DNA of 41,682 bases from Lachnospiraceae bacterium MD308 (GCA_010206225.2 VIQU02000033.1:1-41682), one strand, 5' to 3'. Positions 7,607 through 16,719 are shown, numbered from the stretch's first letter. Program-made: numbers and translations. The notes: a model not told the origin generated them from the sequence alone.

Positions 7607-8609
7607 AGGTTATTCCCTTTATTATATCTGTCAGATATTCAACCTGCTTACGCAGCTGATATATTTCTTCATGCAGACAATAGTTTAACCGTATTCTTAT
7701 ACTTTTTAAAATTGCATCCGCATTATATTCTTTCCCATCAATCGTCACTTTGCTAATAGCAATCATTCCGTCACCAGCCGCTATTTCCACCAAATGTCTG
7801 TCCTTATCAACCTTAACCACCTGTCCCGGCACGGCCAGACACGGCATCTCATGGCATTTTTTCTCAGCCTCGTATATATATACCTTAGTTGTGCCGCAAT
7901 AAGTAAACGCTCCCGCAAATGGCCTGCCAGAAGCTCTGATTATTTTCATAATCTCATCACACGGCCATGACCAATCAATAAAACCGTCTATAGGAATCCT
8001 AGGAAAACATCTTAAAGAATCCGCAGCATTTTTACTTTGCCTCTCACCTGCATATCCGCTTTGCTCTATCATATCCAGCGCTTCTCCAAAGAGTTTGGGA
8101 ATAACTTCATTCATATTCGCATAAATTTCAGTTATTGTTGTCCGTTCCTGAATCGGATAATATTTCTTTAATACAATATTCCCCGAATCCAGACTACCGG
8201 GCTCCATAAAATGTATGGATATAGCGTATTGATTTTCTCCGTTCAATATCGCCCAGTTAGGCGTGGCGTTCCCTTTATATCTCGGCAAATCTCCGCAATG
8301 AGCATTGAGTATCCCATATTTAAAACAAGAGCAAACTTCTTCCTTAATAACAGTCATCCAATTAACACTGACTGCTATATCGGCATGAACATCTTTTATT
8401 ATCTCAATAATCTCTGGACTGTTAATTCTTACGTTATTGAAAAACGGTACTCTTAATTTTTCTGCTTTAATCTCAAAATCCATTTCCGTAACATCATATT
8501 CCGGTGCTGCCGGACAAGTACCAATCAATACTATTTCATGTCCAAGACCAATGACTCTTTCAATTGTATCATAAAGCATGCGTGTTCTTCCTAATACAGC
8601 TACCCTCAT
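7584..8609 (-). CDS. Sugar N-formyltransferase
   Basis: The 341-residue protein has the N10-formyl-tetrahydrofolate transferase fold: LNAHCGDLPRYKGN holds the catalytic Asn102 and His104, and GSLDSGNI supplies Asp141. A C-terminal OB-like region follows (about 210-320). The numbering is very close to the formyltransferase domain of ArnA. ATG 8609 overlaps the TGA of the deacetylase gene (ATGA), which points to coupled translation; GAGGGGG lies 7 bases upstream of it. It should put a formyl group on an amino sugar nucleotide. This is the second formyltransferase in the cluster and the one with a complete Asn-His-Asp triad. Confidence 0.85.
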   Translation of the reverse strand: MRVAVLGRTRMLYDTIERVIGLGHEIVLIGTCPAAPEYDVTEMDFEIKAEKLRVPFFNNVRINSPEIIEIIKDVHADIAVSVNWMTVIKEEVCSCFKYGILNAHCGDLPRYKGNATPNWAILNGENQYAISIHFMEPGSLDSGNIVLKKYYPIQERTTITEIYANMNEVIPKLFGEALDMIEQSGYAGERQSKNAADSLRCFPRIPIDGFIDWSWPCDEIMKIIRASGRPFAGAFTYCGTTKVYIYEAEKKCHEMPCLAVPGQVVKVDKDRHLVEIAAGDGMIAISKVTIDGKEYNADAILKSIRIRLNYCLHEEIYQLRKQVEYLTDIIKGITYDGKKEA

Positions 8610-9325
8610 TTCCATTCCCCCTCACAGATCTTTTTAAATTTCCATCCGCTAGACTTTGCAATGGATACCAGATCTAGAAAAAAATCTCTGATACCATAAT
8701 TCTTTTTATTTACAAAAGTTTTCAGCATTTTATAATCTTTAAAATATGGACGTGCATTTTCATATGTTGCAAGCTGATCCGTATTTAAAAATAAATGAAT
8801 GGGATGGAAATTAAAAATTCTTGGCGCTGTAAACTCGTCAGAAAGAAAGAATTCCAAAGTTCTCCGCTCTTTATGAGACAAATAAATATCATCCTCAAAA
8901 ATAAATGGAAGCACAAGCACATTTGGATTTGCCGGCGCCTTATAGGGTCTGATATTAAGACCACTATATGCTGGTATAAGCGTATTTAAATCATATTGAA
9001 TTCCAAGCTCATCGTATTTTGAAACGATAATGCTGCTTGAAGATAACGCATGACTTCTTAGTGTAACAGCTTCAGGCACTATCTTTTTAATGTTTTCCAA
9101 TATATTAATATAACTTTCTTCTATATTATCTCCCATCAATAATCTGTTATAATTTGGATGTATTCCTAATTCAAGATTATCATTCTTTTTACCAAGAACT
9201 TCTGTTCTGTTCGTAACATTGAGCGTACCTTTTAAACGATTGTTCTCTATAATACTCAGGAAATCCTCTAACACTCCATCTATGGCCCAGTCCATATCAA
9301 AAGTCAAAAATATATTTCTACTCAT
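8606..9325 (-). CDS. NodB-fold deacetylase-like protein (ArnD/WbmS-like role)
   Basis: The 239-residue soluble protein begins with LTFDMDWAID (motif 1 Asp pair), then has ELGIHPNYN, LRSHALSSS and FNFHPIHLF, the spaced His motifs of a divergent polysaccharide deacetylase. The layout recalls the WbmS-type proteins of O-antigen clusters. In the Arn pathway ArnD removes the formyl group after the sugar is on undecaprenyl phosphate; this gene is between the GT2 gene (8-base overlap) and a formyltransferase gene, the right place for that job. Deformylation is inferred from context; deacetylation is equally possible from sequence. Confidence 0.7.
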   Translation of the reverse strand: MSRNIFLTFDMDWAIDGVLEDFLSIIENNRLKGTLNVTNRTEVLGKKNDNLELGIHPNYNRLLMGDNIEESYINILENIKKIVPEAVTLRSHALSSSSIIVSKYDELGIQYDLNTLIPAYSGLNIRPYKAPANPNVLVLPFIFEDDIYLSHKERRTLEFFLSDEFTAPRIFNFHPIHLFLNTDQLATYENARPYFKDYKMLKTFVNKKNYGIRDFFLDLVSIAKSSGWKFKKICEGEWK

Positions 9326-10271
9326 TCTTATTAATCTCCTTTATGGACATAACTTCCGACACGATAAATACTGGACGTTTTCTTGCCGCATCATACGCTC
9401 TCCATAAATACTCCGCAATGATGCCTAAAGATATATTCGTAATTCCAAAACCCAATGCCATAATACTTGCCAGTGTCGAATAACCTATCGGAACATCTGG
9501 ATTCAAAATCCTGTTAATTATCGTTACAATTCCCAAAACAAATCCAATAATGAATATAATCACACCCACTATGCTCACAAGCCTGATCGGCATAAATGAA
9601 AATGCTACAAAGGAATCAATAAACAACTTTATCTTCTTCGCCAGTGTCCATTTTGATGTTCCTGTAACTCTTTCCCCATAATCCAGAGAAAGGGTATAAA
9701 ATCGAAACCCGGCATCTACAATCTGCAACATCAGAGAAGAATTGGATTCTATGTTATGGTTAAGCATTTCTTTAATCTTTTTGTTAAAAACGATAGTCGC
9801 CGTTCCTCCTGATGAATAGTTCTTCACTGCATATTTACGCATAAGCCAAGAGTAAGTTTTTGAAAATGCGCGCTCAATCATAGATACTCCCACAGATTTT
9901 TTTTCTACATAAACGACATCATATGTTTCTTTAACTATCTTTTCATATGACATTTGAATAAGCTCTAATGGTTCCTGAAGATCAACAGACAGCCATGTAC
10001 ATATATCATAGGTTGCATGGCATAACCCTGCTCTGACAGCTGCGTGAAATCCAAAATTTCTTGATAATTGTATGAGCTTTACAGAGGGAAGGTGCCGAAA
10101 AAAATATGACTTAATTTTCTTGTCAGTATCATCTACAGAACCGTCATTAACAAACACGATTTCCAAAGGAAAATCTACCGATTTAACATATTCGTCCACT
10201 GTCTTACAAAATCTATCTATTCCATCTGTCTCATTCAAAAAAGGAACTACAACGGAAACTCCTTCCTTCAT
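9318..10271 (-). CDS. GT2 polyprenyl-phosphate glycosyltransferase (ArnC/GtrB-like)
   Basis: The 317-residue protein has a GT-A domain (FVNDGSVDDT, then SRNFGFHAA, then SVDLQEP in place of the usual DLQDP) and two C-terminal transmembrane helices (about 230-258 and 267-295). This is the ArnC/DPM1/GtrB subfamily, which moves a sugar from its nucleotide to undecaprenyl phosphate at the inner face of the membrane. Ribosome site GGGAGG lies 8 bases before the ATG. It is followed by the deacetylase, formyltransferase and SMR-pair genes, as expected for a flip-and-transfer pathway. Confidence 0.88.
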   Translation of the reverse strand: MKEGVSVVVPFLNETDGIDRFCKTVDEYVKSVDFPLEIVFVNDGSVDDTDKKIKSYFFRHLPSVKLIQLSRNFGFHAAVRAGLCHATYDICTWLSVDLQEPLELIQMSYEKIVKETYDVVYVEKKSVGVSMIERAFSKTYSWLMRKYAVKNYSSGGTATIVFNKKIKEMLNHNIESNSSLMLQIVDAGFRFYTLSLDYGERVTGTSKWTLAKKIKLFIDSFVAFSFMPIRLVSIVGVIIFIIGFVLGIVTIINRILNPDVPIGYSTLASIMALGFGITNISLGIIAEYLWRAYDAARKRPVFIVSEVMSIKEINKNE

Positions 10272-10327
10272 CTACCATACCTCCCATGTCCAGAGCATTA
10301 TGCTTCTCTTATTCTGTTCCACAAAAA

Positions 10328-11272
10328 TCAATATGAACCCATCCTATGGCTTAATGACTTAACTTCGTCCATGACACTGATTTCTTTTCCTTCTTTTTCT
10401 ATCTGCTCAAGTACAATTCCAGAATTTTCCCCGCAAACCACGACCACGCTCTTGCTTGCAGTATCAATAATCCCAATCTGTCCCGGACTTCCTTGAATCA
10501 TATGTGGAAAGATTTTTGATTTCCATATAATAATTTTTCTTTTTTTATAGTAGGTAAAAGCACCCGGATATGGCTTTGATTGCGCCCGGATAAAATTATA
10601 TACTTCATTTGCTGTCCTGCTCCAATCTATATTTCCATCTTCTGCAACTCTCATTGACCCATACGAAACTTTTTCTGGCTTCTGTTCCACAGGGCATATC
10701 TTTCCAGACAATATATCTATATAATATTTATCAAAAAATATTGAAATTCTCTCATCTATCTTTCTCAGCACATCATTGACATAATCACTTGTCTCTATCT
10801 TTACCTTCTCCTGATACCATATCTTTCCTGTATCCATTCCCTTATCAATCGCAAAAACTGAAAAACCAGTTTCTTTATCCTCGTTAATAATTGCCCATAC
10901 GACGGGTGCAAATCCTCTATGTGACGGCAATAATGAATTATGTATTCCAATAAACCCGCCGGGAACCTGCCCGATTAATTCCTCTGGAATAATGTAATAC
11001 CATCCCATCACAAAACAAATGTCCGGCTTGTATTTATTCAAAGATTCCGTAAGTGCGTTTTTCCCTGCAAGAATATCTATTGGAATTTTATTCTCATCAC
11101 AAAATTCCTTAATCTGCATCAAGCTGCTCCTCGAATCCGACAAATCGTTTGCCGTTACGCAGCCAATAAGCTTATCTGGGGCAACATGATATATTTTCTT
11201 TAACACCTTTAGTCCTGAATCTTTGCTCCCAATAAATAAAACACGATTGTATACGCAATTAATTTTTTCCAT
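10328..11272 (-). CDS. Formyltransferase-family protein with an altered active-site Asn
   Basis: The 314-residue protein has the formyltransferase core: GIHNSLLPSHRG (His111) and KGMDTGKIW (Asp147), and a C-terminal OB-like domain. The position two before the His, normally Asn, is Gly109; an Asn follows the His instead. It may therefore belong to a separate subfamily or have a changed activity. The start has only a weak ribosome site, and it lies 25 bases after the ATP-grasp gene, which is out of frame here; loss of upstream translation could reduce its expression. The substrate is inferred to be an amino sugar nucleotide. Confidence 0.78.
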   Translation of the reverse strand: MEKINCVYNRVLFIGSKDSGLKVLKKIYHVAPDKLIGCVTANDLSDSRSSLMQIKEFCDENKIPIDILAGKNALTESLNKYKPDICFVMGWYYIIPEELIGQVPGGFIGIHNSLLPSHRGFAPVVWAIINEDKETGFSVFAIDKGMDTGKIWYQEKVKIETSDYVNDVLRKIDERISIFFDKYYIDILSGKICPVEQKPEKVSYGSMRVAEDGNIDWSRTANEVYNFIRAQSKPYPGAFTYYKKRKIIIWKSKIFPHMIQGSPGQIGIIDTASKSVVVVCGENSGIVLEQIEKEGKEISVMDEVKSLSHRMGSY

Positions 11273-11297
11273 CTTATTTCATTTTTAATGGATTCTA

Positions 11298-12384
11298 TTA
11301 CTGCATCTTATATTCTAGCATTTGCATGAAATCTTCACTAATAAATGTCTCGTCCAATCCCCTTGTAATATAACCTTCTCTATATGCAAAGTCCTGTTCT
11401 ATGTTCTCCCCCAGCAAATGATTCCGGATAAGCATGTCCGGCTCATTATACCCAACAATGGCTCTAAGCGAAGATGTCCCGGATATTCTTGGATTAATTT
11501 CAAAAACATACATTTTCTCTTTGTGAAGTCTGCATTGAACATTCAAAGCAGCCGTAGCTCCCAACATCTCCGCAATCTTTCGGCTCGGTTTCGTCACTTC
11601 CGGAAATTTTCCAATAGCCCCCTGCGATATTCCGCTGCTTATTGCCAAAATTTTTCCTAAATCCCGCCGTTCAGTCTTATTCGGAATTTTAATCTTATTA
11701 GACAAACCAGATAGAATGCTCTTCTTCACAGCAATAGAATTCAAATACCTTCCTTTCGAATTTGATATAACTCCTACTGTATATTCACTGCAGGCATCGC
11801 CAATATATTCCTGTGCAGTAAATACGTCATATATTTTTAAAAGATACTTTCCAAAAGTGAAAAGCTCATCTCTATCCTGGGCAATGAATGTATTGACAGA
11901 TCCACCCCCCCCCCCTCGCTGGTTTTAGCACAATCGGGAATATATCTATCCCGCGCATGTCACTCTCACTGCGGATTTCCCAGTGTTTGGGAACATCAAA
12001 TCCATTTTTCTCTAAAAATTCTATTGTTAAATTTTTATCCATGCACACATCTATAACATTTTTAGGATTCAGCGGAACATATATCCCCGCATCTTCAAAC
12101 AGCTTCCTGTTATTACTCAACACCTTCATTTCGGCCTCTGATCCATGGAACAACACTTTCACATCATTCTCCCGGCAGATGCTCAAAATACCGTCTAAAT
12201 ATTGAGGGCTGGATGCTGGCGGAACAATATAAGCCTTGTCAACCTCTTTCAGACCTTTACTGGTTTTGCTCATATCACATCCAATTATTCTATAATCAAG
12301 CGCAGAAAGTTTTAAACACTTTAATATCTGCTCTCCAACACCTCCACCGCCAACACCTGTAATCATCACATTTACTTTGCTCAT
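11298..12384 (-). CDS. ATP-grasp ligase, carbamoyl-phosphate-synthase-like, phase-OFF by poly-G frameshift
   Basis: Translation from ATG 12384 (AAGGAG 8 bases upstream) gives a Rossmann start VNVMITGVGGGGVGEQ and runs to IVLKPAR, then eleven G shift it to a short wrong tail ending at 11872. In the next frame the protein resumes as GSVNTFIAQDRDELFTFGKY and continues to the ATP-grasp metal site VFEINPRISGTSS and a stop at 11298. With ten G the join reads KPARGGGGS, a normal ATP-grasp glycine loop, and the product is 361 residues. ATP-grasp enzymes of this type join a carboxylate to an amine or other nucleophile; ligation of an acyl or amino acid to an amino sugar is inferred. A sequencing length error is possible but three other such tracts argue against it. 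Confidence 0.85.
11905..11915 (-). repeat. Poly-G tract (G11) in the ATP-grasp gene, OFF length
   Basis: Eleven C on the plus strand, eleven G in coding sense, between GCGA and TGGATC. The coding frame needs 10 (or 7 or 13) G; 11 gives a frameshift and early stop. The tract encodes the Gly-rich loop that holds ATP phosphates, so small in-frame length changes would be tolerated. Confidence 0.9.
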
Positions 12385-12388
12385 CAAA

Positions 12389-13060
12389 TCATCTCCTTAA
12401 GAACACATTCCGTACTTTCTTATCAACATCTAAAAAAAACTCATCATTCAAAACCGCAGCATTCATTTTTATCCTCTTCAACTGCAATTGCAATTTCTCT
12501 GTATCAAAAACACAATACCCCGGATTTAACCCTTTATCCCGAGGCAAACCACAGGAACCAACATTTACATACGTAGTCTTTCCTGTCTTTTTCATATACA
12601 TCCGGTGTGTATGTCCCATAAAGATGAAATCGTGATCTGTGTTTTCCCAATTATATTCTGCATTATCTTCATAAAGATAGCCATTCAACGTGTCGAACGG
12701 CGCCCCATGCATAAAAGAAAAGAAGTTTCCTGCCATTTGCAGCGTCAACTCAGAACGCAGACTCTTTAATTCATTTAAAATATATCTATCAACTTCGTCT
12801 TTTTGTTTTTTTAATTTATATATTTTATCTTTTTCATCTTCTATTGGTAACTCACCGACCAACATTGCCTCATGATTGCCTTTTAACACGATTGCATTTC
12901 TTAATTTTAATGCTTTATAAATATACTCTCCGGCTGTCATATATCCGAAAGCATCTCCCAAATAAATGATCTTATCAATCATTTCCCCATCTATATCAGC
13001 TATAATTTTTTCAAAAAAAGGTTTATTTCCATGTGCATCAGATAATATTGCTAATCGCAT
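12389..13060 (-). CDS. Calcineurin-like metallophosphoesterase (YfcE/MJ0936-like)
   Basis: A 223-residue protein with all metallophosphoesterase motifs in order: LSDAHGN (Asp8, His10), YLGDAFG, KGNHEAM, FMHGAP and MGHTHRMY. It is soluble and about the family's usual size. AAAGGA precedes the ATG by 9 bases, and there is a 1-base gap from the SDR gene before it. The presence of a phosphatase between an SDR enzyme and an ATP-grasp enzyme suggests removal of a phosphate from a sugar or acyl phosphate in the same pathway, but no substrate can be named. Confidence 0.85.
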   Translation of the reverse strand: MRLAILSDAHGNKPFFEKIIADIDGEMIDKIIYLGDAFGYMTAGEYIYKALKLRNAIVLKGNHEAMLVGELPIEDEKDKIYKLKKQKDEVDRYILNELKSLRSELTLQMAGNFFSFMHGAPFDTLNGYLYEDNAEYNWENTDHDFIFMGHTHRMYMKKTGKTTYVNVGSCGLPRDKGLNPGYCVFDTEKLQLQLKRIKMNAAVLNDEFFLDVDKKVRNVFLRR

Positions 13061-13061
13061 A

Positions 13062-13958
13062 TCATAATCCTTTCAAATTTCTCTCCATTGACTTCCAAAT
13101 ATCGGCTATAGACTCATCAATACTGTACTTTTGATAAAATCCAAGTATATCCCTTGCATTAGAATTATCATAATCCCAAATCTGATTATCCGAAGTATCT
13201 GAATTCCCTGTATATTTTATATCGGATGAACCGCCTATTACATCTTTGCATTTCCTAGCCAACTCAATATTAGAAATAGTTGTATCTGCTGCAATCAAAT
13301 ATGTCCCTGCAATCTGTTGTTTTCCAAGACAATTTTCTATAACATTCGCAAGATCTCTCACATCCAGATAATTTTGCCTGCGTGATCCTTCTCCATTTAT
13401 TGTAATATCTTCTCCACTCATAACTTTTCGGATAAATAATGGAAGAATCGATTTAACAGGCATCCCTGGACCTATGGGCGATGGTATACGTAGATTAATC
13501 GCTTCGATATTGTACTTATATAACTGGCTTAATATCAATTCTCCAGACAACTTTGTCACATGGTACATTGTAAGAGGTTTTAGAGGGTGTTTTTCACTAA
13601 TAGGATGAAATTCAGGAACCCCAATAACAGGAGCGCTTGAAATATAAAACACCTTTTTTATATTTCTCTCAACTGCCAGATTAAATATTCGCTGTGTACC
13701 CAAACAATTCACTTTTGCAAGTTCCAACACCTGATCCTTGATATCAATACATGCTGCCGCATGAATTATTACGTCTATTTTCTCTGATATGACACTCTCC
13801 GTCAGTTCATCTTTCGCAATGTCCCATTTAACGTATTTACCAACTTTATTTGTCGGAGTACCCTTTGTTCCAATACCAATAACATAATGATTTTTTTTAA
13901 GATTCTCAACTATCGCTCTTCCTACAAAACCATTTGATCCAGTTACCAAAATATTCAT
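13062..13958 (-). CDS. NAD-dependent sugar epimerase/dehydratase (extended SDR)
   Basis: A 298-residue extended SDR with the nucleotide site VTGSNGFVGRAI, the HAAACID strand and the catalytic YHVTK (Tyr132, Lys136). It should epimerise, dehydrate or reduce a nucleotide sugar. AGGAG lies 8 bases before the ATG, and the gene lies 10 bases after the other SDR gene, so they probably act in sequence (for example dehydratase then 4-reductase). The product sugar cannot be told from sequence. Confidence 0.85.
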   Translation of the reverse strand: MNILVTGSNGFVGRAIVENLKKNHYVIGIGTKGTPTNKVGKYVKWDIAKDELTESVISEKIDVIIHAAACIDIKDQVLELAKVNCLGTQRIFNLAVERNIKKVFYISSAPVIGVPEFHPISEKHPLKPLTMYHVTKLSGELILSQLYKYNIEAINLRIPSPIGPGMPVKSILPLFIRKVMSGEDITINGEGSRRQNYLDVRDLANVIENCLGKQQIAGTYLIAADTTISNIELARKCKDVIGGSSDIKYTGNSDTSDNQIWDYDNSNARDILGFYQKYSIDESIADIWKSMERNLKGL

Positions 13959-13968
13959 TTACAGACTC

Positions 13969-14937
13969 CTATATAATCTCATTTTCCATATACCAATCCA
14001 ACGTTTTCCTAATTCCCGTCTCAAAGCTTATTTCCGGCTCAAATCCGAGAACATTCCTTGCCCTGTCAATATTAGCGCAAAGATTTCTTACATCGCTTAT
14101 CCTTTCTTCTTTATGTTCCCATTTTCCATCATACCCCATATAATCACAGATTCCCTGCAGCAACGAATTCATTGTCATATCCTTCCCTGAACCAAGATTT
14201 ATAATCTTTCCGCGGGATTCTTCTTTCTCATAAGCCAGCAACAAGCCTCTTACCGTATCTTTTACATAGATAAAATCTCTTGTCTGCTCTCCGTCTCCGT
14301 TTATTATTGGTCTGCCGCCGTTTTTTATTCTTTTCGCTGTTGCAGGTATGATACCTGCCAACGGTCCCTCCGCATTCTGGCGGGGGCCATAGTTATTAAA
14401 CGGACGTATGATTGATATGTCCAGATCAAGAATTTTTGAAAAGGAATGCACCATCATGTCTGCTGCAGCTTTACCGGCCGCGTACGGTGTAGTTGGATCA
14501 GTCGGATGATTCTCATCCATCGGCGAATACCTTGCCGTTCCGTAAGCCTCCGATGAAGAAGTATGGATAAGTGTTCTATAAGCACCCACTTTAAGCAGTT
14601 CCAGCAAGGTATTGGCAATCTCTACATTTACCATATAAGCGTCAAAGGGGTTAAAAAAAGAATAATTCAACGCAATTGTTGCCATATTAAAAACAACCTC
14701 TATCTGTTCCTTTTCAATGACTGACTGCATTACTCCAAACTGTCTCGCATCATCTCTATAAAGAATAAAGTTATTATATTTCAGCGCTGTTTTAAGATTA
14801 TCCATTTTTCCAAGGAAAAAGTTGTCAACACAGACAACTTTAGCTGCTCCCTCTGCTAACAATTCATCACACAGATGACTCCCTATAAACCCGGCGCCCC
14901 CGGTTACCAGTACATTCTTTCCATTAATTGACGGCAT
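13969..14937 (-). CDS. NAD-dependent sugar 4,6-dehydratase/epimerase (extended SDR)
   Basis: A 322-residue extended SDR: VTGGAGFIGSHL, then HTSSSEAYGTA and the catalytic YAAGK (Tyr152, Lys156). The SSE before the YG recalls the 4,6-dehydratase group (where Asp/Glu residues at this place help remove water) and LegB-like enzymes. ATG 14937 is preferred over GTG 14946, because AGAGG is 8 bases upstream of the ATG. It is 11 bases after an aminotransferase gene, so a 4-keto-6-deoxy sugar followed by transamination is a reasonable inference. Confidence 0.82.
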   Translation of the reverse strand: MPSINGKNVLVTGGAGFIGSHLCDELLAEGAAKVVCVDNFFLGKMDNLKTALKYNNFILYRDDARQFGVMQSVIEKEQIEVVFNMATIALNYSFFNPFDAYMVNVEIANTLLELLKVGAYRTLIHTSSSEAYGTARYSPMDENHPTDPTTPYAAGKAAADMMVHSFSKILDLDISIIRPFNNYGPRQNAEGPLAGIIPATAKRIKNGGRPIINGDGEQTRDFIYVKDTVRGLLLAYEKEESRGKIINLGSGKDMTMNSLLQGICDYMGYDGKWEHKEERISDVRNLCANIDRARNVLGFEPEISFETGIRKTLDWYMENEII

Positions 14938-14948
14938 TTTCTTCACCT

Positions 14949-16172
14949 CTACATCTCATCAATCGTTTTTCTGACAGCGGTTACTATATACTCCTGATCC
15001 TCCTCTGTCATCCCGACATACAATGGCAGAGTAATTGATAAATGATCACATGCATACGCATTAATGTAATCTTCCGGAGTATATCCGAATTTATTGCGGT
15101 AATATCCTAACATGTGAACCGCATGAGTTCCCTGACGTGTAGCAATCCCAACATCCTCAAGCTTCTGAAGTAATCTGTTCCGATATTTTCCGCCCTCCTT
15201 AACTGAATCAAAGCCAAACTTCTTCTCATCTAACATGCATACGTATGACTGATAGGTATGGAAAAAACCGTCAGGTTCAAGCGGTGGTATTAACTCTGGC
15301 AACTTTTCTGAAATAAGCTGATTGTAAACACCCACACTCCTTCTTTTCTGTTCTATGACAAAATCCAGTTTTTCTGCCTGTGCAATACCCATGGCTCCCT
15401 GAACATCTGTCATTCTATAATTATATCCAGCCTCATTAAATTCTGGGAGTAAAAATCCCCCTCTTTTATCTCTTGCATCTGCTGAAACCGTACTTCCATG
15501 CGTTCTGAGTTCTCGCATCCTTTTGGCAAGCACAACATCATCCGTAAGAATCATTCCTCCTTCACCCGTAGTAATCGATTTCCGCGGATGGAAACTGACA
15601 CAGGAAGTGTTTCCAAAAGCCCCCTGATGAATATTGCCGATTTTAGCACCTAATGCGCATGCCGCGTCTTCAATGATTTTAAGCTTATATTCTTCGGCCA
15701 GTTCATTTATCTTTATGATATCGCAGCACAGGCCAAATTCATGAACCGGAACAAATCCCCAAAGCTCATTTCCGGTTTCTTTATTAAACAACTTTCCATC
15801 TTTTTGTTTATATTTTGTTTCAACAATATCTTTCAGTGCATCAACATTAATATTGAATGTCTCTCTGTGAATATCCGCCAATACAGGAGTCGCTCCTGTC
15901 ACTGTCACAGAATTAGCTGTCGCAACAAAAGTGAAGGCCGGAACTATCGCATCCATCCCTGCCGTTAATCCCTGTGCCGCCATAGAAAGATGAAGAGCCG
16001 TTGTACACGAAGTTGTCGCTACTCCCTCTGCAATGCCTTCATGTCTTGCTATTATCTTTTCAAACTCAGTCACTTTAGGACCTTGTGCTACCCATCCGGA
16101 ATCAAGCGAATCAGCAATCAGCTCCTTTTCCTTCTGTGTAAAATAAGGTTTGGTAACCGGATATCTTTTCAT
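14949..16172 (-). CDS. DegT/DnrJ/EryC1 (PLP) sugar aminotransferase
   Basis: The 407-residue protein shows the family's order: TTSCTTALHLS, IIEDAACALGA and the Schiff-base motif SFHPRKSITTGEGG (Lys198). An insertion of some 18 hydrophilic residues (about 119-138) precedes VHEFG. The family makes 3- or 4-amino sugars from keto sugar nucleotides using glutamate. The neighbouring SDR gene could provide the 4-keto substrate, and the next genes (formyltransferases) could acylate the new amine. It overlaps the preceding acetyltransferase gene by 62 bases, with its own AAAGGATGGGAG ribosome region inside that gene. Confidence 0.88.
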   Translation of the reverse strand: MKRYPVTKPYFTQKEKELIADSLDSGWVAQGPKVTEFEKIIARHEGIAEGVATTSCTTALHLSMAAQGLTAGMDAIVPAFTFVATANSVTVTGATPVLADIHRETFNINVDALKDIVETKYKQKDGKLFNKETGNELWGFVPVHEFGLCCDIIKINELAEEYKLKIIEDAACALGAKIGNIHQGAFGNTSCVSFHPRKSITTGEGGMILTDDVVLAKRMRELRTHGSTVSADARDKRGGFLLPEFNEAGYNYRMTDVQGAMGIAQAEKLDFVIEQKRRSVGVYNQLISEKLPELIPPLEPDGFFHTYQSYVCMLDEKKFGFDSVKEGGKYRNRLLQKLEDVGIATRQGTHAVHMLGYYRNKFGYTPEDYINAYACDHLSITLPLYVGMTEEDQEYIVTAVRKTIDEM

Positions 16173-16719
16173 TCTGCTCCCATCCTTTCAGATCATACTT
16201 CTCTCCACATTCTGTACAGATACCATTTTCATCAAGTTTGAATCCGCATTTACATACCCAGCCAATCTGGATCGCTGGATTTCCTACAACCAATGCATGT
16301 GCTGGTACGTCCTTAGTAATTACACTGCCAGCTCCAATCATTGCATACTCGCCTACCGTAATACCGCATCTTATTGTCGCATTAGCGCCAACTGATGCTC
16401 CTTTTTTAACTAACGTCTCTGTGATATGCCAATCTGAATTAAATGCTCTCGGATACATGTCATTCGTAAAAGTCATGGATGGTCCAAGAAACACGTCATC
16501 ATCTATCGTCACACCATGATAAACATTTACATTGTTCTGCACTTTAACCCCGTTTCCAATTTTTACATGCTCATCAATATAAACATTCTTGCTGATAATG
16601 CAATTCTTTCCAATCTCTGCATCATTTCGAATCTGTGCATGGTTCCATACCTTGGTTCCATCACCAATCACAGCATTATCACTCACTTCTGCGCTTTCAT
16701 GAATAAATACACAGTCCAT
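16111..16719 (-). CDS. Hexapeptide-repeat N-acetyltransferase (WlbB/WbpD-like) with zinc-ribbon tail
   Basis: The 202-residue protein has a left-handed beta-helix of hexapeptide repeats (about 10-150) with FLGPSMTFTNDM, as in the WbpD/WlbB acetyltransferases that acetylate the 3-amine of UDP-GlcNAc3NA. After VVGNPAIQIGWV comes a tail with four Cys (156, 158, 168, 171) in CxC and CxxC form, which looks like a small metal ribbon. It directly follows the aminotransferase gene with ATG right after the TAA. With the two genes before it, it forms the Wlb order Gfo/Idh - aminotransferase - acetyltransferase. Confidence 0.85.
   Translation of the reverse strand: MDCVFIHESAEVSDNAVIGDGTKVWNHAQIRNDAEIGKNCIISKNVYIDEHVKIGNGVKVQNNVNVYHGVTIDDDVFLGPSMTFTNDMYPRAFNSDWHITETLVKKGASVGANATIRCGITVGEYAMIGAGSVITKDVPAHALVVGNPAIQIGWVCKCGFKLDENGICTECGEKYDLKGWEQNEKISGYQTLFYTEGKGADC

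Noticed and set aside
11298-11744. Separate short gene starting at a TTG in the middle of the ATP-grasp region
   Set aside because: The frame is open back to the poly-G tract and continues the ATP-grasp fold, so it is the second half of one gene.
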